Source: Candidatus Gastranaerophilales bacterium (GTDB taxonomy: Bacteria > Cyanobacteriota > Vampirovibrionia > Gastranaerophilales > Gastranaerophilaceae). Taken from it: 64,000 bases of DNA. The notes beneath the pieces were generated by a model. The model was not told the DNA's origin, ran no database searches, and saw only the letters and a program-made list of their open reading frames with translations. The DNA lies in the NCBI GenBank assembly GCA_910587375.1, contig CAJULR010000009.1, positions 62,001 through 126,000 on the forward strand. Reading direction: 5' to 3'. This document shows positions 1-8,009 of this stretch, in pieces. Position numbers and translations under genes: made by a program. Within the stretch, counting starts at the first letter, position 1, and each line of letters begins with the position of its first letter.

Positions 1-2706
1 CATAATTGCGCAAAGGCCAATTATTAAAGGTTTTTTTATTCCGTTAAAAAATGCGATTAAAATTAAAAGTATGGCCCCAAAAGCTGTTGGAATTTCATTT
101 GTGATTGACTTATTTCCTTTTTTAGAATTTTCATAACTTCCCCCTATTTCATAACCATAGCCAAATTCCCAACTGACCCCATTCAATATGGGGAGCATTT
201 TTTCAATCACTGTGTTTGCCGTTGTTGTTTCATCTATCCAGCCTTGAATTGTAACTGTTGCCCTGTTGTCCCTTCTAAAAATTTTTGGATATTCAAACTC
301 AAGCTCTGTTTTTGCTGCCTGGGAAAGAGGTATTGCAGCATTTTCCCCTGATAACACTTCAAGTGAGCCCAGTTTTGAACTTGAATTTATAAAATTTTTC
401 TCCATCTTGTAAATAATAGGGACGTTTGTTGTGTCCCTAAAATAGCTTGAAAGCTGCTCTCCTTCAAAAGAAGATTTTATGGCGGATAGAATATCGTATG
501 AGGTTAAACCAAGCCTTAGAGCTTGCGCATTGTCGATTTTAACCTTAATTCTTGGTGTTTTATAACCCCAATCGTTCTTTACAAGATAAACTCCCTCAAT
601 ATTTTTAAGCCTTTCTTCCAAGGAATAAACGTATTTAAAAATCTTATCCGCCCTATAGCCAAAAATTCTTATTTCAACCGGCGCGTCATATGGCGGCCCC
701 AGGGGCACTTTTCTTACAACGGAATTAACGTCTGAAAAATTGTTGTTTATAAAGCCTTTCACCTTTTGTATGCTTTTATCCACTGTTCTGAAATTATCCG
801 TGTTAACAAGAATCATCCCGAAATTTTTCCTGTTTGCAACCGGGCTTGAAGATAAGACATATCTTGGGGCGGATGTTCCTATATAGCTTGAAAAATTTCT
901 TGTTTCAGGTTCGTTTTTTATAAAATCTTCAATTTTTATAATTGTATCCCTTGTCTTAAAAATGTTTGCCGTTTCAGGTAAATTCACCCTTATTTCATAC
1001 ATACTTCTGTCTGAATCCGGGAAGAAGATTTTTGGAACGAATGAAAAAAGAAAGAATGAAGAAAAAAGGAGTGCCGTGGCCAATAATACGGTTTTTTTCG
1101 GGTTATTAATACTAAATTTTATAAAAGGTGTAAAAAACTTTGTAATTTTAATTTCTTTTTTGGTGCAGGGTTTTTTGGTGCTTTCTTTGGCATTTTTTGT
1201 GTTGTTGCCTAAGAACAATGAAATTAAATACGGAAGAAGGGTTGTTGAATAAAACCAGCTGAACATAAGGGTTATAAAGACAACCTTGAAAAGGCTTGAT
1301 GTGTATTCACTCACAGCACTTTTTGCAAGATAAATAGGCAAAAAGGCAAGGGATGTTATAATGCTCACGCAAAACAAGGGTGTTTGGAATTTGCCTGCGG
1401 TTTCAATTACAATTTTTTGAATTTTTTCTTTTATACTTTGCGCATTTTGTTCTATGCTCCAAAGATTTGCATTTTTAATGTTTTGAATTGCCCCTTCTGC
1501 AACAACAATAGAATTATCCACCAAAATTCCAAGAGAAATTATGAGTGCACTTAAAGAAATTTTATCAAGCCCAAGCCCTGCTTTTTCCATTATAAAAATC
1601 GTCGAAAGTATTATACAAAGGATTATCCCGCCTATTATAAGCCCTGTTTTAACCCCTAAAATAAAAAGCACAAGTGCTATAACTATAAGAACGCTCTCCA
1701 AAAGGCTTGATGTGAATTTGTCTGTTAAAATTTTAACATACTCACCCTGCATAGCCTGAATTTCAAAGTTAACCCCAATTGGATACTGGGTTTTTAAGTG
1801 TTCAATTTCTTTTTTAACTTCATCCATCCATTTTAAAATGTTTCCACCCTCTTTCATAGAAAGGTTAATTAAAATGGCATTTTTTCCGTTAGAGCGCGTA
1901 ATTGCTTCAGGTGGGTCAATATACCCTTTTTTAACATTATAAATGTCTGACAGTCTTATGCTTTTCCCAAAAATGCTTAACGGGATATTTTTTATATCTT
2001 CAAGTTCGTCAAAATTGCTTGTTCCTTCAATTAAAATGTTGTTTTCGCCTGTGTCCACAAAGCCCCCGAGGCCAAGCACGTTTGTTTTTTGAAGGTAACT
2101 TTTTAAAAGGTTATGATCAATTTTATAACTTAAGGCATCGTTTGGGCTGAAATTTAAATACACAACCTCCTTTTGAACCCCCATAAGTTCCGCTTTTCCA
2201 ATGTTTTCAAGGGTTAAAAATTCATCCTTAATATCATCTGCCATATCTTTCAACTCTGCAAAACTGTACCCATCGCCCGTCATAGCGATTATTGTGCCAA
2301 ATACATCTGCAAATTCATCATTCACAAAAGGCGAAAGCCTGTTTGGAAGATTTGGGCGGATTTTATCAACTTTTCTTCGGAGCTTGTCCCAAATTGGCTG
2401 CATGTTCATATACGTTTCATAAACATCGACAAAAATCATTGAAAGCCCGTCGTATGACTGCACTTTGATGTGTTCAACCTCATCCATCTCTAAAATCACA
2501 TCTTCAATTTTTTGGCTTACATATTTATCCACCTCTTCTGCCCTCATATTGGGGCATTGCGTTGTAATTGTCGCCGTTCTTATTTTAAACCCCGGGTCTT
2601 CGTTTCTTTTAATGTTTTGATATGAAAAAACGCCCCCAATGCAAAAAATCAGGGTGAGGACGATTAAAAGAATTTTATTTTTTATAAAAAGCTCTGTTAT
2701 GTTCAT
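1..2706 (-). CDS. RND-family efflux permease (AcrB/HAE1 type), partial
   Basis: Inner-membrane proton-driven exporter of the resistance-nodulation-division superfamily. About 900 residues are visible and the reading frame runs off the left edge, so the C-terminal membrane bundle is missing. The start is ATG at 2706, followed by a short cytoplasmic helix (NITELFIKNK) and the first membrane segment. A periplasmic porter domain follows, then a membrane bundle holding the RND signature GILVDNSIVVAEGA near residue 395. The DN pair is common in this family in place of the AcrB DD pair. A second porter domain follows FFPDSDRSMYEIRVNLPE. The adaptor gene ends 18 bases upstream on the same strand, so pump and adaptor form one operon. 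No outer-membrane channel gene is seen in the window. The family is certain; the substrate (drug, metal or lipid) cannot be told. Confidence 0.93.
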   Translation of the reverse strand, partial: MNITELFIKNKILLIVLTLIFCIGGVFSYQNIKRNEDPGFKIRTATITTQCPNMRAEEVDKYVSQKIEDVILEMDEVEHIKVQSYDGLSMIFVDVYETYMNMQPIWDKLRRKVDKIRPNLPNRLSPFVNDEFADVFGTIIAMTGDGYSFAELKDMADDIKDEFLTLENIGKAELMGVQKEVVYLNFSPNDALSYKIDHNLLKSYLQKTNVLGLGGFVDTGENNILIEGTSNFDELEDIKNIPLSIFGKSIRLSDIYNVKKGYIDPPEAITRSNGKNAILINLSMKEGGNILKWMDEVKKEIEHLKTQYPIGVNFEIQAMQGEYVKILTDKFTSSLLESVLIVIALVLFILGVKTGLIIGGIILCIILSTIFIMEKAGLGLDKISLSALIISLGILVDNSIVVAEGAIQNIKNANLWSIEQNAQSIKEKIQKIVIETAGKFQTPLFCVSIITSLAFLPIYLAKSAVSEYTSSLFKVVFITLMFSWFYSTTLLPYLISLFLGNNTKNAKESTKKPCTKKEIKITKFFTPFIKFSINNPKKTVLLATALLFSSFFLFSFVPKIFFPDSDRSMYEIRVNLPETANIFKTRDTIIKIEDFIKNEPETRNFSSYIGTSAPRYVLSSSPVANRKNFGMILVNTDNFRTVDKSIQKVKGFINNNFSDVNSVVRKVPLGPPYDAPVEIRIFGYRADKIFKYVYSLEERLKNIEGVYLVKNDWGYKTPRIKVKIDNAQALRLGLTSYDILSAIKSSFEGEQLSSYFRDTTNVPIIYKMEKNFINSSSKLGSLEVLSGENAAIPLSQAAKTELEFEYPKIFRRDNRATVTIQGWIDETTTANTVIEKMLPILNGVSWEFGYGYEIGGSYENSKKGNKSITNEIPTAFGAILLILIAFFNGIKKPLIIGLCAIM

Positions 2707-2723
2707 ATTCTGCCCCGCTTGGC

Positions 2724-3833
2724 CTATTGGGTTAAAGTGTTGGCGCTGTTTTCGGGGCTTTTAATTTTCACCTTTTGTCCGTTCATAACTTCGTTCACCC
2801 CGCGCACAACAACCAAATCGTTTCGCCTTAGGCCTTCCACAATAACAGAATTGTCTATAATATCAACTGCCTTTATATCTTTTCGTTTGATTTTTGCCGT
2901 ATCGTCTTTAATATCCTCTAAAAGCCAGACATAGCTTGAATTTTCATCCTCTAAGACACTGTGCGGCGGAAGCTTTATAATCTTTTTATCATCATCTGCT
3001 GCTGAAGATAGTTCAACAAGGGCGCGAATTGCCATTCCGTCTTTTAATTCCGGGTATTTTTTGTCAAAAATAATTGTCACTCTGTATGCGCCTTCATCTA
3101 TGCTTGTTTTTGTAATGCTTTTAATTTTGGCAATTTTTGGCTCAAGTTCTTCTTCTGCTTTAATTTCTACATTTTTTCCCTTATAAAGACTGTTTATATA
3201 TTTTTCAGACACAAAAATTTTGGCCTCGCTTTTTCTGTTGTCTTGAAAAACAACAACGGTTTGCCCCGGGTCTGTATATTGGTTTTCTTCTTTAATTTTC
3301 TTTAAAATTATTCCGTTATCAGGCGCATAAAGCTTCCCATAACCTGCCCTTTTTCTTGAAGCCTGGAGTTGTTCTTTTGAAACGGCAATTTTATGCTGTC
3401 TTGATTGCATTTCTGTTTTTGCTTTGTCCCAGTCGTTGTCTGAAATTCCGCCAACCCTGTGAAGTTTGTCAATTCTCTCATAATAGCTTTTTGCATTTTC
3501 ATATTGAACATAGGCGTCTTGAAGCGCAGATACATTTTCTCTTTCTTCGAGTTCGAAAATTTCATTGTCAATTTCTGCTATAACCTGCCCTTTTTGAACA
3601 GTGTCGCCGTCTGTAAAATTTATCTTTTTAATTTTTCCTGCCGTTTCAAAGCTAAGCTCCATATCGCCGCCTGCTTTAATGTAGCCGAAAAATTCCTTTT
3701 TATTATCTGGGGTTTCAGGGGTAATTTTTGTATATTCAACATATCGAAGCTCCGCAAGTTCCTTTTTGGCGCAGGAAACAAGCGGCAGGCCTATGAGCAA
3801 AATAAGCAAAAATGTTAAAAATAATCTTTTCAT
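2724..3833 (-). CDS. RND efflux adaptor, periplasmic membrane-fusion lipoprotein
   Basis: Membrane-fusion protein (HlyD/AcrA/MdtA family) of 369 residues that links the RND permease to an outer-membrane channel. The N-terminus is a lipoprotein signal: basic MKR, a hydrophobic core, then the lipobox LVSC with Cys21 as the lipidation site. A barrel-sandwich (lipoyl-like) half motif lies at residues 52-80 (AGGDMELSFETAGKIKKINF), followed by a coiled-coil hairpin at about 90-165, the second lipoyl half (GKLYAPDNGIILKK) and a beta-barrel domain. It precedes the permease by 18 bases and is co-transcribed with it. No Shine-Dalgarno sequence precedes the ATG; a TAAAAT hexamer lies 9 nt upstream of it, so the leader may be very short. 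Confidence 0.93.
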   Translation of the reverse strand: MKRLFLTFLLILLIGLPLVSCAKKELAELRYVEYTKITPETPDNKKEFFGYIKAGGDMELSFETAGKIKKINFTDGDTVQKGQVIAEIDNEIFELEERENVSALQDAYVQYENAKSYYERIDKLHRVGGISDNDWDKAKTEMQSRQHKIAVSKEQLQASRKRAGYGKLYAPDNGIILKKIKEENQYTDPGQTVVVFQDNRKSEAKIFVSEKYINSLYKGKNVEIKAEEELEPKIAKIKSITKTSIDEGAYRVTIIFDKKYPELKDGMAIRALVELSSAADDDKKIIKLPPHSVLEDENSSYVWLLEDIKDDTAKIKRKDIKAVDIIDNSVIVEGLRRNDLVVVRGVNEVMNGQKVKIKSPENSANTLTQ

Positions 3834-3928
3834 TTTAAAAAGATTTTATAAAAACAAGGATGTAAAAATATTACCCAATGGGGCGGTATTCTTTTGTCTT
3901 TATGTTTTAACGTGTGTGAAAATCTTAT

Positions 3929-4831
3929 TTATGCTCTTGGGTGGGTTTTTTCATAAACGGTTTTTAATCTTTGAATTGAAACGTGGGTGTAAATTTGAGT
4001 GTTTGCAATGCTGGCATGGCCTAAAAGCTCCTGCACCACTCTTAAATCCGCTCCGTTTTCAAGAAGTCTTGTTGCAAAAGAGTGCCTAAAAACGTGCGGC
4101 GTCACCTTTTTTGGAATTTCAATGTGTGATACAACTTCTTTTAGCGCCTTTCTTATGCTTTGGTTTTGAAGCCTGTAACCGTGATTGTTAATAAACACGG
4201 GGCTTTTAGCACCTTTTTCTGTTTTGAAAATCATATCCGAAACGTTTTCAATATAGTTTTTTAAATTTTCTTTTGTTTTGTCTGGAATTAAGACTATGCG
4301 CTCCTTTGCGCCCTTGCCATAAACTGTTATTTCGTTTTGTTCAAGGTTTAAATTTTCATAATTTAACCCCGAAAGCTCGCTGATACGCATTCCTGAAGCC
4401 CATAAAAGTTCAAAAATCACGCGGTTTCTATATCCGGATGGAGTTGAAATCTTAACATTTCTTAAAATTGTTTCAATCTCATCGTCAGATAAAAAATTTG
4501 GCAGGCTTTTTGTCCTCTTTGGCCCTGAAATTGTATCTGTCGGGTTAAAATCTATTATTTCTTCCCTGTATAAAAAACGGTAAAACGCTCTAATTGAAGC
4601 AATTTTCCTTGCAATTGTTGATTTTAAATAATTCATTTGGCCAATAAAATAAAGATATTCGCCAAATTTTTTCGTGTCAATTTCGTCAATGTCTGTTTCA
4701 TTCACCCAAATTAAAAACGTCAAAACATCTGTCATATAGGCGCGAACAGTGTGTGAGGAAAAGTTTTTCTCCCCTTTTAAATATTCTTCAAAATCATTTA
4801 AATATTTTTGAGATTTTTTGTTTACGCCCAT
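3929..4831 (-). CDS. xerC: Tyrosine site-specific recombinase, XerC/XerD type
   Basis: Chromosome-dimer-resolution recombinase acting at a dif-like site with a partner Xer. With the ATG at 4831 the protein has 300 residues, the normal family length. The N-terminal SAM-like DNA-binding domain spans about residues 1-90 (FEEYLKGEKNFSSHTVRAY). The catalytic domain shows Arg in WASGMRISELSGL, Lys in the beta-hairpin YGKGAKERIV, HVFRHSFATRLLENGAD (His-x-x-Arg), the LLGHAS His and the Tyr nucleophile in QIYTHVS. An upstream TTG at 4903 would add 24 residues, but a TATAAT box lies inside that extension (4886-4891), and GGAAAC stands before the inner ATG. XerC and XerD cannot be separated by eye. No phage or integron genes lie beside it, which supports a housekeeping role. 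Confidence 0.9.
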   Translation of the reverse strand: MGVNKKSQKYLNDFEEYLKGEKNFSSHTVRAYMTDVLTFLIWVNETDIDEIDTKKFGEYLYFIGQMNYLKSTIARKIASIRAFYRFLYREEIIDFNPTDTISGPKRTKSLPNFLSDDEIETILRNVKISTPSGYRNRVIFELLWASGMRISELSGLNYENLNLEQNEITVYGKGAKERIVLIPDKTKENLKNYIENVSDMIFKTEKGAKSPVFINNHGYRLQNQSIRKALKEVVSHIEIPKKVTPHVFRHSFATRLLENGADLRVVQELLGHASIANTQIYTHVSIQRLKTVYEKTHPRA

Positions 4832-4885
4832 TTTTGTTTCCAAAAAGGCCAAATTACACTCTTTTAAAAAGGCCTTCTTGTATCC

Positions 4886-4891
4886 ATTATA
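4886..4891 (-). promoter_or_regulatory. Probable -10 box of the Xer gene
   Basis: TATAAT on the minus strand, about 55 bases before the ATG at 4831. No good -35 hexamer is seen. Its position argues against the longer TTG start of the recombinase. Confidence 0.5.
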
Positions 4892-4947
4892 CCCTGATTT
4901 CAAAAAATTAATATAAATTAAGTATTCTAAAATGTAAAAAAAATATT

Positions 4948-5640
4948 ATGATGGTGTTAAATAACCCCATATTTAAGTTATTATACTTATATAATAAAAA
5001 CCCCAAGAGTTTAAAAAAATTGCAAAATAATTTCGAAAGTTTAAATAATCTTGAAGACCATATAAGAAAATCCTCCGTAGTTCAAGAACGTACAGGGCTT
5101 GTTGCAGTATATATGTACAAGCAATTTTTGGATTTCCAAAAATCTACCCATAACACCGCAGAAACCTTTATAAAAATAACCGACATTATGGAACAGGTTG
5201 CAGAATCTATGAAACAATCTTTCAGCGTTCGAAACGTTCCAAATAATGTCTATGTAAATGTTGATCAAACAAAAACCGTTGCCACAATTAACATTTTATG
5301 GCACACAATAAGTTTTACAAACCGCTTTAACGCCTCCCCGAAAGCAATTCCAAGAGAAGGGCAGCCCCCTTTGTTTTGCGGAAGAATTTTTGCCCTAAAC
5401 GGCGATTATGCAACCCTTATGAAAAATGCACAAGAGCCCGAAGAGCAAATGCGCGTGCTTTTGGATAATGAAATAGCTTCTTTGTATATTCCGGCAGAGA
5501 AAAACCAAAGTGTAATTATGACCATCCGCCACAAAGACAACCAGGAACACTTCTTGTCCCACGTTGACGCCCCCAGGGATTTCCTTTTAAAAGTCATTGA
5601 AATCATCTGCGCCGGCGGCCAATTCCACGAACAGAAATAA
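4948..5640 (+). CDS. Conserved-looking hypothetical protein, 230 aa
   Basis: No family recognised. A soluble protein with no signal peptide or membrane segment. The N-terminal 90 residues are helical and basic (KSLKKLQNNFESLNNLEDHI). The C-terminal half is mixed alpha/beta, with NILWHTISFTNRFNASPKA and a Pro-rich turn (IPREGQPPLFCGRIF). Codon use and a single uninterrupted frame support coding. The start is ATG at 4948 or the adjacent ATG at 4951; neither has a Shine-Dalgarno sequence. It is divergent from xerC with a 116 bp gap, so both promoters must lie there. It is followed by a stem-loop repeat and a small minus-strand gene. Confidence 0.75.
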   Translation: MMVLNNPIFKLLYLYNKNPKSLKKLQNNFESLNNLEDHIRKSSVVQERTGLVAVYMYKQFLDFQKSTHNTAETFIKITDIMEQVAESMKQSFSVRNVPNNVYVNVDQTKTVATINILWHTISFTNRFNASPKAIPREGQPPLFCGRIFALNGDYATLMKNAQEPEEQMRVLLDNEIASLYIPAEKNQSVIMTIRHKDNQEHFLSHVDAPRDFLLKVIEIICAGGQFHEQK

Positions 5641-5707
5641 CAATTTGCCAAATATTTGATTTTAGGAAAATGCTGTCGTGGGCGCGGTCGTTATTTTGAA
5701 CGCAACT

Positions 5708-5733
5708 GTCATCCTGGACTTGTTTCAGGATAT
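5708..5733 (+). repeat. Stem-loop repeat A, C/G variant
   Basis: Copy of the dispersed palindrome CATCCTGRACTTGTTTCAGGAT. Stem ATCCTG / CAGGAT; one G replaces A in the arm. It lies between two genes. Confidence 0.8.
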
Positions 5734-5759
5734 TAATAGAGCAGCTGGTAAGATATTTC

Positions 5760-5942
5760 CTACACCAAATTGCACGGCATCATTTTTCTAATTAAACTTG
5801 CCACAAGCCCCGGGTTTTCCTTCTTTTCGGGCTTTAAAATTCTTTCAATGCTTTGAATTTCTTTTTTAACTTCTTCCCTTAAAGGCTGATATTCTGAATA
5901 TGCGGGGTCAAAATAATCAAATTCCAAATCCTTGTTTTCCAT
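5760..5942 (-). CDS. Small hypothetical protein, 60 aa
   Basis: No family recognised. Acidic N-terminus (MENKDLEFDYFDP), a central charged helix (REEVKKEIQSIERILKPEKK) and a more hydrophobic basic end (LVASLIRKMMPCNLV). I chose ATG 5942 because AAGGA stands 5 nt before it. An in-frame ATG at 5960 would add six residues and has its purines directly abutting the start. It is a lone gene facing tsaE, with no operon partner. It may be real on ribosome-binding-site and composition grounds, but its short length leaves doubt. Confidence 0.5.
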   Translation of the reverse strand: MENKDLEFDYFDPAYSEYQPLREEVKKEIQSIERILKPEKKENPGLVASLIRKMMPCNLV

Positions 5943-6111
5943 AATGTCCTTGCCTTTCATCCTTGTGTGCCGCCGTGTTTGACGTTTTTCAAACTGCCAT
6001 AAAGTTTATCCTTAAAAAGCTCTTCCAGGAAACACTTCCAGGAAGCTCATATAAAATACTTCGTCCATGCCTTATGAAAACTTTATTTTTTCGTCCGCTT
6101 TTGTATATTTA

Positions 6112-6126
6112 TGTTACAATTCCTTT
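6112..6126 (+). promoter_or_regulatory. Extended -10 promoter placing tsaE mRNA start at its ATG
   Basis: TGTTACAAT followed by TCCTTT and the ATG. This is an extended -10 (TGn then TACAAT) with exactly 6 nt to the start codon and no Shine-Dalgarno sequence, so the transcript should be leaderless. Confidence 0.6.
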
Positions 6127-6690
6127 ATGAAAGTTAAAACTTCAAACATCGAAGATACAAAAAAGCTTGCTGAAATTTTTGCCTCCTGCCTTTCAACGGA
6201 GGGTGCTTTCGTGTCTTTGTTTGGGGACATCGGCGCTGGCAAAACCGCCTTTGCGCGCTGTGTTTTCAAGGCTCTTGGCGTAAAAGAAAAAATCACAAGC
6301 CCAAGCTTTGTAATTTTAAACGAATATAAGGGCGCAAAACTCCCGTTTTTGGGCGAAAACTCTTTTGCTGCGTGCAAAAATTCTGTCCAAAAACCTGAAA
6401 AAGAGCTCCCAATCTACCATTTTGACCTTTACCGTCTTGAAAACGAAGGCCTGGAAACCATAAAAGAAGAGCTTCGCGAATATTCAAGGCCTGGCGTTTT
6501 GACTTTTGTTGAATGGGCAGATTTTGGCGCGGGCGAATTGCCCTATAACAGGCTGAACATAAAAGTTTTCTACGACGAAGCCGAATTTAACGACACGCGC
6601 TACTATGAATTTGAGCCTGTTGGCGCTGAATATGAAGAATTTGTGCGAAAAATCGCCGCGTTGGCAAAAAGCGAGGGCCTTTTAAAATGA
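6127..6690 (+). CDS. tsaE: tRNA t6A biosynthesis ATPase TsaE
   Basis: P-loop ATPase of the TsaB-TsaD-TsaE complex that makes N6-threonylcarbamoyladenosine at position 37 of ANN-reading tRNAs. 187 residues with Walker A FGDIGAGKTAFAR near residue 34, then SPSFVILNEY, HFDLYRLENE and FVEWAD, all in family order. It is longer than the usual ~150 because of an insert between NEYKGAK and IYHFDLYRL, about residues 70-98. An upstream in-frame ATG (6067) would add 20 unrelated residues across the -10 box. I use 6127, where the family N-terminus begins (MKVKTSNIEDTKKLAEIF). The stop overlaps the next ATG as ATGA, so tsaB is coupled to it. Confidence 0.93.
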   Translation: MKVKTSNIEDTKKLAEIFASCLSTEGAFVSLFGDIGAGKTAFARCVFKALGVKEKITSPSFVILNEYKGAKLPFLGENSFAACKNSVQKPEKELPIYHFDLYRLENEGLETIKEELREYSRPGVLTFVEWADFGAGELPYNRLNIKVFYDEAEFNDTRYYEFEPVGAEYEEFVRKIAALAKSEGLLK

Positions 6691-7523
6691 CACTTGAAAC
6701 GGCACATTTAAAAAACGCTGAAAATATGAATATACTTGCTTTTGATACCACTTTGGACAAAACATACATTGCCCTTCAAAAGGTAGCAAATGGGGTGAAA
6801 ACCCTTGACGGGCGTGTGATTAAAACCGATGAAAAAAACTACCACAGCGCATATTTAATCTCTGCAATTAAAGATATTTTGCAAAAAAACGACTTAAAAC
6901 TTCAAGAACTGGGCCTGATAGCTGTAAATAACGGCCCCGGAAGCTTTACAGGCATTCGTGTCGGGGTCACCGTTGCAAAAACCTTGTCCAAAGAATTGGG
7001 CGTAAACGTCCTTGGGGTAAGCTCTTTGGACATTTTGCAAAAAGCTTATACATCCTCTCTTTGTGAAGAGCCTGCGCAGAACCCTGAAACGGAAACGACA
7101 CCTGACGTTGTGACTGACGCCAGAAAAGAAAGTTTTTATTTTAAAGAAAATTCTAAAGAGGGCTTAAATGTCTGCTGTGGCGGGCAAAACGCTGACGCAC
7201 AGGGTGATATCTTGCTTGTTCCATATTCTGAAATTAAAAATAAAATCACTAAAAACCTTGTGGTGTGCGATTCTTCAAGTTATTCAAAGCTCCTTGAATA
7301 TTTAAAAGACACAAACATTGAGCTTATAAATTTTGAGGAAAAAGACACAAACCTTGCATTTTCCTTGCTTGAAATCGCAAAAGAAACCCTCGAAACCCTT
7401 GAAAATAAAGGCGCTCCACAAAACCCTGAAAACCCTGACAGCCTCGAAAACCCTGAAACGCTTCTTCCTTGGCACACCCTAAACCCGCGCTATATCCAGC
7501 CCCCGCCAATTCACAAAAAATAA
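6687..7523 (+). CDS. tsaB: tRNA t6A biosynthesis protein TsaB
   Basis: Inactive ASKHA-fold partner that scaffolds TsaD and TsaE in t6A synthesis. Family marks are NILAFDTTLDKTYIAL, YHSAYLISAIKDILQ and NNGPGSFTGIRVGVTVAKTL, followed by a degenerate C-terminal half. The start at 6687 is kept because ATGA overlaps the tsaE stop, which favours translational coupling. Most homologues begin at the MNILAFDT methionine (6726), so the first 13 residues may not be translated. The C-terminal tail carries near-repeats (ENPENPDSLENPETLLPW) and ends in a Pro-rich stretch typical of a disordered tail. It converges on the XRE gene with a 2-base gap. Confidence 0.92.
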   Translation: MTLETAHLKNAENMNILAFDTTLDKTYIALQKVANGVKTLDGRVIKTDEKNYHSAYLISAIKDILQKNDLKLQELGLIAVNNGPGSFTGIRVGVTVAKTLSKELGVNVLGVSSLDILQKAYTSSLCEEPAQNPETETTPDVVTDARKESFYFKENSKEGLNVCCGGQNADAQGDILLVPYSEIKNKITKNLVVCDSSSYSKLLEYLKDTNIELINFEEKDTNLAFSLLEIAKETLETLENKGAPQNPENPDSLENPETLLPWHTLNPRYIQPPPIHKK

Positions 7524-7525
7524 CC

Positions 7526-7855
7526 CTACACAATCGAATTTAAATAAAGCCAAATGCTAATCAGCTTTTCTCTGTCTTTTTCAATAATTTTCAGCTTTCT
7601 GTGGATTTCTTTTCTCATTTTCTCGTCAGATTCCTTGTTTGGAAAGTTAAAAAGCTCGCAAGGGCTAATTTCAAGCGCGTCAATAATCTTTGCAAAGCTG
7701 TCTGCGGAAGGGAAATTCAGGCCGCGTTCAATTCTGCTGTAAGAGTTTGGCGAAATGTCTATAACTTCTGAAACGTATTCCTGGCTGTAGCCCCTGTATT
7801 TCCTTATTTTGGCGATGTTTTCGCCTACAAATTTTTTGAATTCTGCTCCGTCCAC
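7526..7855 (-). CDS. XRE-family (Cro/CI) transcriptional regulator
   Basis: DNA-binding protein of 109 residues. The helix-turn-helix covers about residues 10-66: IAKIRKYRGYSQEYVSEVI, then ISPNSYSRIERGLNFPSADS (recognition helix), then IIDALEISPCELF. A charged C-terminal helix (RKEIHRKLKIIEKDREKL) probably dimerises. The start is GTG 7855 with GGGAGAG about 8 nt upstream. It is transcribed away from the giant glycine-rich gene at 8010, and a 7-bp inverted repeat surrounds that gene's -35 box. Control of the shared 155 bp region by this regulator is a reasonable guess, not shown. Confidence 0.9.
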   Translation of the reverse strand: MDGAEFKKFVGENIAKIRKYRGYSQEYVSEVIDISPNSYSRIERGLNFPSADSFAKIIDALEISPCELFNFPNKESDEKMRKEIHRKLKIIEKDREKLISIWLYLNSIV

Positions 7856-7912
7856 AAAGGCTCTCCCTGCTTACATCAGTTTTAATAGTAATTTGTATCC
7901 ACTTAAAAAATA

Positions 7913-7955
7913 ACGACTTCAAAGTGTTGACACTATACTCAATAAGTCGTATGAT
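7913..7955 (+). promoter_or_regulatory. Sigma70-type promoter with flanking inverted-repeat operator
   Basis: TTGACA (7927-7932), a 17 nt spacer, then TATGAT (7950-7955): a near-consensus promoter reading toward the glycine-rich gene at 8010. ACGACTT (7913-7919) and AAGTCGT (7944-7950) are a perfect 7-bp inverted repeat, centred next to the -35 and touching the -10, as expected for a repressor site. Confidence 0.75.
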
Positions 7956-8009
7956 TAAATTAAGTATATTAATTTAGAAGTTTGTTTATCTTAAATAAAG
8001 GTTACTAAT

